The notes below the pieces were generated by a model. The model made no database searches. It had not been told where the DNA came from and saw only the letters and a program-made list of their open reading frames with translations. Shown piece after piece: positions 7,962 to 16,637 of a stretch of 64,000 bases of DNA (position 1 is its first letter; each line of letters starts with the position of its first letter). The position numbers were made by a program, and so were the translations under genes. The stretch covers positions 124,001 through 188,000 of the forward strand of contig DATGUF010000041.1 in assembly GCA_035301485.1 (NCBI GenBank), given 5' to 3'. This DNA comes from CALEAR01 sp035301485. GTDB taxonomy: Bacteria; Pseudomonadota; Gammaproteobacteria; Pseudomonadales; Alcanivoracaceae.

Positions 7962-8627
7962 ATGCGACAATTACTTTTAGCCATCTTTCTCATTAGCTTT
8001 TTCTCCCCTTCCCATGCACAAGCAGCTTCAGGTTGGATCAACGACAGTTTTTATGTGCCCATGCGTGCCCAAGCCGGTAGCAATTATCGTGTGGTTCATC
8101 GTGGCATTAAGAGCGGCACCAAAGTCGAAGTTTTACAATGGCCTGCTAACGCTGATTGGGTGCAAATTCGTGCAGCCGGCGTAACGGGTTGGGTTGAAGC
8201 TCAATATATGAGCCGCACTCCCACTGCTGCCCTCCAATTAAAACAAGCACAACAAAAAGAAAAAGCTGCCACAGAAAAACTCAGTACATTAGAAAGTAAA
8301 ATTACAGAGTTAACTAATGAGCGCGAGCAGTTACAACAACAGCTAAGCGAACTTGAAACGCTCCTTACAGACAAAAGTGGCGAGTTAGACCAACTCCAAA
8401 CCATCTCTGCAGAACCTATCCGCCTCGCTAATGAGAATCAAAAACTCAACACAGACCTCAGTTTATTGCGTACCCAATTACAAGAAGTGCAAGCTGAGAA
8501 TTCCCTGCTGAAAAACGATAAAACGTTCCAAGGCTGGATTCTTGCCTTGGGTACCGTGTTCATTGGAATGCTTGTGGGTTGGTTTTTCAAAGCCCGCTCA
8601 GGTAGAAGAACCAGTAACTGGGTTTAA
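7962..8627 (+). CDS. SH3-domain, coiled-coil membrane protein (YgiM / TIGR04211-like)
   Basis: A 221-residue envelope protein. It has a signal peptide (residues 1-21, ending SHAQA), a bacterial SH3 domain (about 25-80) with the WVQIR and GWVEAQYMS strands, then a long coiled coil (about 85-185). One C-terminal membrane helix (about 190-212) and a basic tail follow. This matches E. coli YgiM, whose function is not well known; the SH3 part may bind cell wall. I chose the ATG at 7962, which has an AAGGA site and a clean signal peptide. An upstream in-frame start at 7896 would overlap yciI. Confidence 0.85.
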   Translation: MRQLLLAIFLISFFSPSHAQAASGWINDSFYVPMRAQAGSNYRVVHRGIKSGTKVEVLQWPANADWVQIRAAGVTGWVEAQYMSRTPTAALQLKQAQQKEKAATEKLSTLESKITELTNEREQLQQQLSELETLLTDKSGELDQLQTISAEPIRLANENQKLNTDLSLLRTQLQEVQAENSLLKNDKTFQGWILALGTVFIGMLVGWFFKARSGRRTSNWV

Positions 8628-8631
8628 TTCC

Positions 8632-8662
8632 TTAGGCACTGCGCTAAATGCGTAGTGCCTAA
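8632..8662. terminator. Hairpin between converging genes
   Basis: TTAGGCACT at 8632-8640 pairs with AGTGCCTAA at 8654-8662, with three further inner pairs. It sits between the SH3 gene and the converging gene at 8659-9834 and overlaps the stop of the latter. Neither side has a good U tract, so it is a weak or Rho-assisted terminator, or a 3'-end protecting stem. Confidence 0.5.
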
Positions 8663-9834
8663 TATTGTCCAAACAAGGTTTCCACACGAAACACTATGCC
8701 CCAAGTGGTGTTGTAGTTATGTTCTCGGGCCCATAGCAAATAAGGCTCAACCTCATAATAAAACCAAGGGCGCCAAGTATTTCTTCGATATATTACTCTT
8801 GCTCGATAAGCCTCCACCCTATGCTGTGGTTTGGTATAGCCCTCAGCGCTCACTGAGTAAAGCATTGCCACGCGCTTATTTAGTTGTGCCGCTACAGAAA
8901 AGCTTTGCTCCCAGTTTTCTGCACGCCCTTGCTTATGCAACTCCTTACTTTGAGCGACTCTACTGGTGGCTCTAAACAAACGAACCGGCCCTATAGGCCG
9001 ATCAAAATCTATATATGTTTCTGTGCCCCATCCTTTTTGATCACGCCACTCAATTTCTTCAGTGAAACGCCATAACCATTTGTCGTTTATTTCATTTTCT
9101 TTGCGAAACCTGAATTTCGCCCGACCTTTAAAGCCACTGTGCAAACCAAGCCTTACCCTAAACTGCCAACCATTACTTCGTTGCCTAGCCCACTGCAGTG
9201 CGGCATTGAGAGAGCTCGTCTCTGCATCAGTCCCTGTGGTTTCTGGGCTCCCTTGGAGGCCAGCATGAGTGTCCTCAAAATCTCTTTCACTGCCCACCAC
9301 TAAACTTAAGCGGTCTTCTAAATAAGGAAGGTTTACACGAGCCTTAAAGCGAACGTCATTATTTTGTTCGTTGTTATCTTGAAAAAGCTGGCTACCCACA
9401 ATTCTAATCGTTGTACCGGCTTCTTCATGTTGCTTTTCAAAAGGATCCCCAAATACCGTATCTAACCACTGGCTAGGCGCACACAACCCCCTTGAAAAGC
9501 GATGGTGAAGCATATCCACCATCTTTAAATCACCCGCTTCGAATGAATAAACAGCGCACCCTTCAGGGATCTCGTAGCGACGCTTTTCCACCCCTTCCTT
9601 TTGCACTACGATCTCGTTGGCTTCTTCATCATGAATCCAACTTTCAGGATCGAACAGATAACCATCTGGATGCGCTGACGTTTCTTCTCTAAAGATTTTT
9701 TTAATTTCTTTAAGAGGTATATCTTTCTCTTCCACAACAGGGCTCGTACCATCCTCTGTACGAGCCTCTAGCGAAAAAATAAGCAATAAAAACCATATGC
9801 TAAGCCGTGGTACTTCCCTAATACTTAGGCCCAT
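8659..9834 (-). CDS. Unrecognised outer-membrane-like protein
   Basis: I do not recognise this 391-residue protein. It starts with a signal-peptide-like segment (residues about 8-26: basic, then IWFLLLIFSLEA). A soluble acidic region follows to about 140, holding the only visible cysteines (C93 and C118, possibly a disulfide). From about 140 to the end, strands alternate hydrophobic and polar residues, with many aromatic and charged residues. The last strand ends in an aromatic residue, as in outer membrane beta-barrels. The gene has an AAAGGT ribosome site and begins nine bases after the CoA racemase-like gene, so they share a transcript. A link with lipid or acyl-CoA metabolism is only inference. 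Confidence 0.7.
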   Translation of the reverse strand: MGLSIREVPRLSIWFLLLIFSLEARTEDGTSPVVEEKDIPLKEIKKIFREETSAHPDGYLFDPESWIHDEEANEIVVQKEGVEKRRYEIPEGCAVYSFEAGDLKMVDMLHHRFSRGLCAPSQWLDTVFGDPFEKQHEEAGTTIRIVGSQLFQDNNEQNNDVRFKARVNLPYLEDRLSLVVGSERDFEDTHAGLQGSPETTGTDAETSSLNAALQWARQRSNGWQFRVRLGLHSGFKGRAKFRFRKENEINDKWLWRFTEEIEWRDQKGWGTETYIDFDRPIGPVRLFRATSRVAQSKELHKQGRAENWEQSFSVAAQLNKRVAMLYSVSAEGYTKPQHRVEAYRARVIYRRNTWRPWFYYEVEPYLLWAREHNYNTTWGIVFRVETLFGQY

Positions 9835-9843
9835 ACACTACCT

Positions 9844-11028
9844 TTAGCTGCTCACAGCCCCTGTTTGTTTCAATTTGTCTTGCGCCTCCTTCGACAACCC
9901 CAACTCTTCAAGTATTTCCACAGTGTGTGCCCCTACTGGCACACCCACGTACTTATAAGTGGGTGGTGTAGCAGAAAACTTAAAGGGTGATGCCGCTTGG
10001 CGTTGTTTTTCCCCGTTATTATCGGCCACTTCTATGACCATTTCCCTTGCTTTAAGCTGAGGATGTTCGGCTGCTTCGGCCACCGTTAGCACTGGCTCTA
10101 CACAAGCGTCTACATCAGCAAACAATGCTGTCCAGTGTTCGAGTGTTTCTTCTGCGATAGCAGAGCGTATAAGCGCCTTCATTTCAGCTACCTTATCTGC
10201 TGCCAAAGTCGTGCCATAACTAGCAAGTTCTGGTTTCCCTATTGCTTCGCAAAAACGCTGTAAAAATTGTGGCTCAAGCCCAGCCACAGAAAGCCAGCGG
10301 CCATCCTTGGTAGCGTAATAATCATAAAAACTACCACCATTAAGTAAGGTATTTTCTAACTCGGGAGATTTATTGGCAACCAATGCTTCTGCTGCGGCTA
10401 AACCATGCAAACTAAAAGCGGCGTCCGTCATTGATATATCAATGGCTTGCCCCTCACCTGTTTCTTGCCGATGAATAACAGCAGCTAAAATGGCCATCAC
10501 AGCGTGAAAAGAGCCCCCCGCAATGTCCGCCACTTGCACACCCATTGGTGCTGGCCCGGTTTCTTTGCGTCCGTTATAAGAACCTACTCCCGCAATAGCT
10601 AAATAGTTAAGGTCGTGCCCTGCCCTGTCCTTATAAGGCCCATCTTGCCCATATCCTGTTATGGAACAATAAATGAGCTTTGGGTTATGCGCTTTCAAAT
10701 CTTCAAAACCTACCCCCAAACGATCCATCACCCCTGGGCGAAATTGCTCAATAACAATATCGTAGTCTTTCACTAACTCATAAATTAGTTCCTTGGCGCC
10801 TGGCTGTTTGAGATCTAACCCTAATGAGCGCTTAGATCGATTAAGATAGCCGTGCACTGCAGATTGCCCACCCACAAAAGGCGGCATCATACGCACCATA
10901 TCTGGCCGAGTCGGAGACTCTACACGAAGTATTTCTGCACCAAGATCCGCTAATACTAGCGTGCCAAATGGGCCTGGTAACAGGGTGGTAAAATCAAGTA
11001 TTTTCAAGCTGGATAAAGGACCAGACAT
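9844..11028 (-). CDS. CaiB/BaiF CoA-transferase family protein, probable alpha-methylacyl-CoA racemase
   Basis: A family III CoA-transferase fold protein, 394 residues. The opening LPGPFGTLVLADLGAEILRVE and the DLKQPGA region are typical. The racemase residues appear in order: His and Asn in GHDLNYLAIAGV, Asp in VADIAGG, and Glu in GLEPQF. These match the His-Asp-Glu set of Mycobacterium tuberculosis MCR and AMACR, so racemisation of 2-methylacyl-CoA is more likely than CoA transfer. Such enzymes let branched-chain or sterol side chains enter beta-oxidation. The start has GAGGAG upstream, and the outer-membrane-like gene follows at once. Confidence 0.85.
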   Translation of the reverse strand: MSGPLSSLKILDFTTLLPGPFGTLVLADLGAEILRVESPTRPDMVRMMPPFVGGQSAVHGYLNRSKRSLGLDLKQPGAKELIYELVKDYDIVIEQFRPGVMDRLGVGFEDLKAHNPKLIYCSITGYGQDGPYKDRAGHDLNYLAIAGVGSYNGRKETGPAPMGVQVADIAGGSFHAVMAILAAVIHRQETGEGQAIDISMTDAAFSLHGLAAAEALVANKSPELENTLLNGGSFYDYYATKDGRWLSVAGLEPQFLQRFCEAIGKPELASYGTTLAADKVAEMKALIRSAIAEETLEHWTALFADVDACVEPVLTVAEAAEHPQLKAREMVIEVADNNGEKQRQAASPFKFSATPPTYKYVGVPVGAHTVEILEELGLSKEAQDKLKQTGAVSS

Positions 11029-11181
11029 GCAAACTCCTCAGTAGCATTTATTGTATTATACGGTTAGCCTATCCCACGTCTGAGCAATGCCAAAGCAAGC
11101 TAAGCTATCTGTGCTGCGCCAAAGACTTTACTATATTTTTGGGCTAGCATGCCGCCACATTAACTACAAAAATTCAAAATT

Positions 11182-12078
11182 ATGAACGTTTTTCACTATT
11201 TAAGAGCAGCACTCGTACTATTGCTAATGTCTATTAACACTTTAATTTTAATTTGGCCTCTGTACGCGCTCACACTAGCTAAAATGATTTTCAAGTCAGG
11301 AAGCGCGCAAGTATCTCTTTCTAAAGGTTTAGTAAAAATTGCAGAAGCTTGGATGGGCATTAACCATTTGGCTATTGCCACCATTAGCCGCCCTAAATTT
11401 CATGTGGAAGGACAGAGGCAACTCGACAAAAACCAATGGTATTTTGTTACAAGCAACCACCAAACCTGGGCCGACATTCTAGTTCTACAGCACAATCTTA
11501 ACCGCCGCATCCCTATGCTTAAATTTTTTCTTAAGCAAGAATTACTAAAAGTGCCTTTACTTGGCCATGCATGGTGGGCCCTAGACTTCCCTTTTATGCA
11601 ACGACACACGCGAGAAGAGATTGAACGTAACCCAAGCCTGCGTGGTACAGATTTAGAAACCACTAGAAAGGCTTGTGAAAAATTTGCTTATTTCCCAACC
11701 TCCATCATGAATTTTTTTGAGGGCACACGCTTCACTCCTGAGAAGCATGCTCGCCAGGAATCGCCCTATAAACATTTGCTTAAACCAAAATCTGGTGGCA
11801 CCGCCTTTGCTTTAAATGCCATGGGTGGCAAGCTCACTTTGCTCCTCGACATCACCATCATCTACCCGCAAAACAAACCGCTTAACCTTATTTCCTACTT
11901 AGGCGGCGCGCTAAAAGATGTTCAAGTTATCATTACTCAACGACAAATTCCTGCATGGGCAGCCATGGGCGACTATCAAGAAGATGAGGCCTTTCGACTA
12001 CAATTTCAGCAATGGATTACTTCCATCTGGGAAGAAAAAGACGCGCTCATTGAAAGCCGGTTGCAGCAGCAACAATAA
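11182..12078 (+). CDS. yihG: YihG-like inner membrane acyltransferase
   Basis: A PlsC-superfamily acyltransferase of 298 residues. One membrane helix near residues 8-36 is followed by the HxxxxD catalytic motif (NHQTWAD, about 89-95), a KFFLKQELLKVPLLG block, and FEGTR (about 179-183) as the glycerophosphate-binding motif. It aligns well along its length with E. coli YihG, which acts in phospholipid acyl-chain remodelling as a 1-acyl-glycerol-3-phosphate-type acyltransferase. No clear ribosome site precedes the ATG. The large DUF349 gene follows by 80 bases. Confidence 0.83.
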   Translation: MNVFHYLRAALVLLLMSINTLILIWPLYALTLAKMIFKSGSAQVSLSKGLVKIAEAWMGINHLAIATISRPKFHVEGQRQLDKNQWYFVTSNHQTWADILVLQHNLNRRIPMLKFFLKQELLKVPLLGHAWWALDFPFMQRHTREEIERNPSLRGTDLETTRKACEKFAYFPTSIMNFFEGTRFTPEKHARQESPYKHLLKPKSGGTAFALNAMGGKLTLLLDITIIYPQNKPLNLISYLGGALKDVQVIITQRQIPAWAAMGDYQEDEAFRLQFQQWITSIWEEKDALIESRLQQQQ

Positions 12079-12158
12079 CTCAATACATAATTTCACTTTA
12101 ACGAGTGACAGCCTCCTAACACAGGAGGCGTTTACCCTTTGCTTTTGTGGAGCTGTTT

Positions 12159-14753
12159 ATGTTTCGCCAATTATTTAAGCCTAAGTGGCAACGCCAACAA
12201 CCAGAACAACGTTTACAAGCGCTCGAGCAGTTATCACCCAAAAACGCAAAACACGCAGAAATTATTGCGACCCTCTGTAACGACCCAGATACAGCCGTAA
12301 AAGAAGCGGCGATCAAACGCTGCCTTGACTTGGCATTGCTACAAACACTCAATGCTGAGCAGCCCCAGATGAGCAGCGTTGTGCAGGGCCGATTACAAGA
12401 GCTTCTGACTGGATCAGAGCTCCGCACTGATGAAATAGAAGCTGCTGTAAAAACAGAAAAAAACCCGCTCCTTTTAGCCGAAATCGTTGTTCAGCAAGAC
12501 AACAAAGAAATAAAAGAGCTCGCATTTAAACGGCTCAGTTTTCTTCATTCAAATGATGGCCTGCTACATGTGGCGACTAAAAGCCGCGATGCTAACACTC
12601 GTTATGAAGCTGCCAAATTACTGTCTTCTCCTGAATCTTGGCGCCTCATTCAACGGCAAAGCCAAGATAAGCGTGTTAACCAGTGGGCTCGTGAAAAATG
12701 GCGTGAACACCAAACGCAGCAAGAACTCCTCAACGATAAACAACAGGTTCGTGAGGCTATATTAGTTGAGCTTGACCTCCATCAGCGCCGCAGCATTGAT
12801 AACCTTTATGAGGCACGTTTGAAGCAATGGCAGCAACAGTGGCAAGAAAACACCGAAGGAGTAACAACAGAAGAAAACGCTCGATTTGAAGCCTTGTTTA
12901 ACAGCTGTGAACAACGGCAACGCGAAGCGGAAGAAGCCCTTGCGCGTGAAGAACATAAAGCTGCAACGCTCCAAGCACAGCACGGCGCTATTACAGAGTA
13001 TCAAAGCACACTTGCGCGTTTTAGTAAGCCAGGTTGGGAACTTGAAATTGGCCACATTAATTCAGCGTTAGACATCCAAGAACGTTATTGGGCAGACCTC
13101 GCTGCAAAAAACACCCCTCCCACAGAGCTACAGCAAGCCCTTACCCAACAACAAGAAGCGCGTAAAGAAATAGCGTCTTTCATTACTCGTTACCAAGATC
13201 TACAAGAAGCCGTCGCTCAATCTAGCGCAGAAGCACAACATGATAATATTCAGGCGTTACTAAGCGAGTGGCCACAACATATTGCACAGCCAGAGTTTTT
13301 GCATAACCTTTTACCTGATGAAAAGGCTGACGTGGTGGAAGCCTCAGCTGAGCCAGTGGCACAACCCGCTAAAACCGCGCACGACCCTCTTTTTTATCGT
13401 CTTCGTCGAGCCCTCAATCAACGTAATTTACGCCAAGGAAACCGGTTATGGTTGCGTCTTCAAAATGAATTAGAAGAGCAGCCAGACGAGGCTCGTGCTG
13501 CACGTTACGCTCCCTTAAAAGAGCAGCTCAATGAACTCAGAGATTGGCATAATTTTGCTGCAGAGCCTAAAAAAATAGAGCTGTGCGAACAAATGGAAGC
13601 TCTGGCAAACGAGGAAATGGATCCAGAAGAAAAAGCTAACGCTATTCAAGCACTTCATCAGGAATGGCGTGCGTTAATGTCCTCACACCAAGAAGCCGAC
13701 CAAGCACTGTGGGATAGGTTTAAAGCCGCATCGGACGAAGCTTATGAACCCTGTAAGGCACACTTTGCAAAACTCGACGAACAGCGCCAGCGTAACCTCG
13801 AAGAACGCCAAGCACTTTGTGAGCAATTAGAAGCTTTGCTAGAGAAAATAGCCACTGAAGAAAATACAGACTGGCCCGCCCTCTTTGAAATTCGACGCCA
13901 AGCGCCTAAGGCTTACCGTCAATTTGAACCAGTGCGCTTTACGGACAGTAAAGCCACCGACGCTCGTTTTAGCCAAGTATTGCGCAGCTTGGATGAGGAG
14001 CTAACTAACATCAGCACACAACACGTGCCAATGCATGAGACGCTGATTGAAAAGCTAGAAGCGGAGCTAGAAAAGCCGCTCTACCCTGAGCAGCTTAATA
14101 CACTTAAACAGCTACAAACAGAATGGCGCCAGCTGCCATGGGTTCATCCGCGGGATTATCGCCGCTTGAACAAAGCCTTTCGTCACGCTGCAGATGATGT
14201 TTTCCAACGAAACCAACAGCAGCGCCAAGCAGCCCGTGCACAACATGCCGAAAACAAACAACAGCTCATTGAAGCACTGGCTACATTCCGTGAGCGCTCA
14301 GCCACCATGTCTGCACAAGCCTTAAAAGAAGCTATTGCAGCCCTACGCTCGCTTCCTTGCCCACCGCGAGAAAGATCGCTCGCGCAAGAAAGACAAGAAA
14401 CTATCCAACAAGCCGAGCGACACTTACAGCGTTTACCTCTGTTGAAACAGCTAGAGAAGTTAGAACAACAGGTTAATGCTGTTACCACCATTGATGAAAA
14501 AACAGAAACAGCCCATACCTTTGTGATTGCCGCCGAGGTGCTAGCCTCTGTTGAAAGCCCTGCGGCTGATAAAGATAAGCGGATGCAGTGGCAACTTGAG
14601 CAATTACCCAACATGATGACAACAGGCAGCAGCACTCCTTTAGAACGATTTACGGCTTTATTTGCTGAGCATGAAGCGGTGTTGGCCCACGGTTTAATCA
14701 GTGAACATAAGCAACGCTTATTAAATGCAGTGTCACAGTTCGAATTGAACTAG
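12159..14753 (+). CDS. Large DUF349-domain coiled-coil protein
   Basis: An 864-residue, mostly helical, Gln/Glu/Arg-rich cytoplasmic protein. The N-terminal 150 residues look like HEAT-like alpha repeats (short helical pairs with VKEAAIKRCL and ELAFKRLSFL). The rest has several repeats of about 75 residues with the spacing WRxL...ALWDRFKAASDEAYEPC, typical of DUF349. DUF349 proteins are found across Pseudomonas-like bacteria; their function is unknown to me. I preferred the ATG at 12159, with GGAG seven bases upstream, over a GTG at 12147. A lipoprotein gene follows by 14 bases. There are no membrane segments. Confidence 0.83.
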   Translation: MFRQLFKPKWQRQQPEQRLQALEQLSPKNAKHAEIIATLCNDPDTAVKEAAIKRCLDLALLQTLNAEQPQMSSVVQGRLQELLTGSELRTDEIEAAVKTEKNPLLLAEIVVQQDNKEIKELAFKRLSFLHSNDGLLHVATKSRDANTRYEAAKLLSSPESWRLIQRQSQDKRVNQWAREKWREHQTQQELLNDKQQVREAILVELDLHQRRSIDNLYEARLKQWQQQWQENTEGVTTEENARFEALFNSCEQRQREAEEALAREEHKAATLQAQHGAITEYQSTLARFSKPGWELEIGHINSALDIQERYWADLAAKNTPPTELQQALTQQQEARKEIASFITRYQDLQEAVAQSSAEAQHDNIQALLSEWPQHIAQPEFLHNLLPDEKADVVEASAEPVAQPAKTAHDPLFYRLRRALNQRNLRQGNRLWLRLQNELEEQPDEARAARYAPLKEQLNELRDWHNFAAEPKKIELCEQMEALANEEMDPEEKANAIQALHQEWRALMSSHQEADQALWDRFKAASDEAYEPCKAHFAKLDEQRQRNLEERQALCEQLEALLEKIATEENTDWPALFEIRRQAPKAYRQFEPVRFTDSKATDARFSQVLRSLDEELTNISTQHVPMHETLIEKLEAELEKPLYPEQLNTLKQLQTEWRQLPWVHPRDYRRLNKAFRHAADDVFQRNQQQRQAARAQHAENKQQLIEALATFRERSATMSAQALKEAIAALRSLPCPPRERSLAQERQETIQQAERHLQRLPLLKQLEKLEQQVNAVTTIDEKTETAHTFVIAAEVLASVESPAADKDKRMQWQLEQLPNMMTTGSSTPLERFTALFAEHEAVLAHGLISEHKQRLLNAVSQFELN

Positions 14754-14767
14754 CACTAGGAAATAAC

Positions 14768-15349
14768 ATGCCAAATATTAAGAAAAAGCTTGCCATAACA
14801 GTACTAGCAGCCACCTTGGGTGGCTGCGCTAGCACTTCCTCTGTATCGGTTGTAACCCCAGGCCTCACCCCAAAGGAAGATGGTGCTTGGCTTATTTTTG
14901 TAGAAACGCCCGAAAACCATCATCGTAATGTATGGGAAGAACAATGCGTGGCAGCTTGGCGTAAGAAAGGCTTAATTGCCAAGGCAGCGGTTATGCAATT
15001 TCCCGAACTAAAACAACATAACGAGCACCTCATTTCGCGGGCTACGGCAGCTGGTTTTGATCAACTAATTGTTATCGACGCCACTGGCACCTTGCTGCAC
15101 TCACCCACTTTCCAGCAACAAGCACCTATGTTAACCATTAGGCACGACCAACAAGGTACAAGTATTAAGAATTACCGCCAGCTGGCTAATGAGCAAGCTG
15201 CTAGCCAGTACACCACGGCTGAAATCCACCCTCTGCGCTCAACAGGAAAAACCCTACGGGTAAACATTCAAAGCCATGAAGCGAATAACATTAAACGCAT
15301 AAGCCGCAGCCAGTGCCAAGCTTTGGTGAAATATATTACGAGCAAATAA
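14768..15349 (+). CDS. Small lipoprotein of unknown function
   Basis: A 193-residue protein with a lipoprotein signal peptide: basic start, hydrophobic core, then LGGC with the lipidated cysteine at residue 20. The residue after Cys is Ala, so export to the outer membrane is likely. The mature part is a compact alpha/beta domain with an FVETPEN segment and an ATGTLLHSP segment. I do not recognise the family. It has an AGGA ribosome site, follows the DUF349 gene by 14 bases and is probably co-transcribed with it. It ends at a terminator facing the cyd operon. Confidence 0.75.
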   Translation: MPNIKKKLAITVLAATLGGCASTSSVSVVTPGLTPKEDGAWLIFVETPENHHRNVWEEQCVAAWRKKGLIAKAAVMQFPELKQHNEHLISRATAAGFDQLIVIDATGTLLHSPTFQQQAPMLTIRHDQQGTSIKNYRQLANEQAASQYTTAEIHPLRSTGKTLRVNIQSHEANNIKRISRSQCQALVKYITSK

Positions 15350-15350
15350 A

Positions 15351-15380
15351 AAAGGGGCCGCATTCTATTGCAGCCCCTTT
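15351..15380 (-). terminator. Terminator of the cydABX operon
   Basis: AAAGGGGC at 15351-15358 pairs with GCCCCTTT at 15373-15380, with an inner GCA/TGC extension. Leftward RNA ends in a run of U, fitting a Rho-independent terminator for cydA-cydB-cydX. It can also serve the rightward lipoprotein transcript, more weakly. Confidence 0.8.
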
Positions 15381-15389
15381 CTTCACGTA

Positions 15390-15497
15390 TTACTTCTTAG
15401 CCTTCTCGTCATCTTCATGCAGCTCATACCACATGGCATTCAAAATGCCGAAGGTGCAGGCTAAGCCTAAACCTAATACCCAACTAAAATACCACAT
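15390..15497 (-). CDS. cydX: Cytochrome bd oxidase small subunit CydX
   Basis: A 35-residue single-helix membrane protein, easily missed because of its size. It begins MWYFSWVLGLGLA, then a helix, then N-A-M-W-Y-E, and ends in a charged tail (HEDDEKAKK). This is the CydX/YbgT pattern: start MWYF, hydrophobic helix with Ala/Cys/Gly, conserved W-Y-E near the end. CydX binds CydA and is needed for stable, active bd oxidase in E. coli. Its ATG overlaps the cydB stop by one base (TAATG), so translation is coupled to cydB. Confidence 0.93.
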   Translation of the reverse strand: MWYFSWVLGLGLACTFGILNAMWYELHEDDEKAKK

Positions 15498-16627
15498 TAG
15501 TACATCTCCTCGTTTAGGTCGTCTTCAGACACCTTACCCCAAAGCACTTTGTATACCCAAGCGGTGTACATCAACACAAGCGGTAAAAAGATAATCGTTG
15601 AGACCAACATGATGCCCAGCGTGGTGTGGCTCGAAGAGGCATCCCACACGGTAAGGCTGTGTGAAGGATGGCTACTGCTTGGCAAAATCATGGGGAACAT
15701 GGCCAAGCCCACGGTGGCAATAATACTCGTTACCCCCACCGTAGAGCCAATGAAGCTTAAGGCACCGCGGCCTGCCAACAAGGATAATGTTGACAGCAAA
15801 ACGCCTGCCAAACCTGCTATTGGCGCAATCCACAGCAATGGATATTGCTTAAAGTTCTCCATCCAGAAGCCCGTTACTTCTACAACCTCTTTACGCAATG
15901 GATTGCTCGGACCATTAGGATCCATCTCTGTAATGATTTGGAAACCCGTCATTTTACTGATCCAAACACCGCCTATAGCGAAAAGCACCAAGGCTAAAAC
16001 ACCCATAGCAGCTCCGTATTTTTGCGCGCGTTTGGCTGTAATACCTTCCGCTTTCAGTTGCAAATAAGCAGCCCCATGCAGCAATAACATGGCCACAGAA
16101 ACAAGCCCTGCTAGCAGTGCAAAAGGGTTGAATAAAGCAAAGAAAGAACCCGTGTAAATAGGCCTTAAATCAGATTCAAAGTGGAAAGGAACGCCTTGTA
16201 GCACGTTACCCACTGCCACTCCAAACACTAATGGCGGCACAATACCACTAAAGCACAACATGGCATCCCAACGTGCACGCCAAGCAGCTTCTGGGCGCTT
16301 AGAACGGAATTTAAAAGCTACAGGCCGCACAATAAAGGCTACGAGCAACAGCATCATTGCCATATAAAAGCCAGAGAAGCTCACCGCATATAATGCTGGC
16401 CACGCCGCAAAAATGGCACCACCACCGAGAATAAACCATACTTGGTTTCCTTCCCAAACAGGCCCTACGGTGTTAATGACAACACGGCGTTCTTTATCTG
16501 TGCGCGCTACTGCGGGCAACAATGCTGCCACCCCCATATCAAACCCGTCGGTTAAAGAGAAACCGATTAGTAATACGCCCAGTAGTACCCACCAGATCAA
16601 ACGTAGCGTTTCATAATCAAATAACAT
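15497..16627 (-). CDS. cydB: Cytochrome bd ubiquinol oxidase subunit II (CydB)
   Basis: Subunit II of the bd quinol oxidase, which reduces oxygen at low oxygen tension without pumping protons. The 376-residue protein has about nine membrane helices. The N-terminal family pattern is clear: LRLIWWVLLGVLLIGFSLTDG, then a GPVWEGNQVWFILGGGAIFA block at about 53-72. The length matches E. coli CydB (379). It has an AAGGAG ribosome site, follows cydA by ten bases, and is coupled to cydX at its stop. Confidence 0.97.
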   Translation of the reverse strand: MLFDYETLRLIWWVLLGVLLIGFSLTDGFDMGVAALLPAVARTDKERRVVINTVGPVWEGNQVWFILGGGAIFAAWPALYAVSFSGFYMAMMLLLVAFIVRPVAFKFRSKRPEAAWRARWDAMLCFSGIVPPLVFGVAVGNVLQGVPFHFESDLRPIYTGSFFALFNPFALLAGLVSVAMLLLHGAAYLQLKAEGITAKRAQKYGAAMGVLALVLFAIGGVWISKMTGFQIITEMDPNGPSNPLRKEVVEVTGFWMENFKQYPLLWIAPIAGLAGVLLSTLSLLAGRGALSFIGSTVGVTSIIATVGLAMFPMILPSSSHPSHSLTVWDASSSHTTLGIMLVSTIIFLPLVLMYTAWVYKVLWGKVSEDDLNEEMY

Positions 16628-16637
16628 TGTTAACTCC

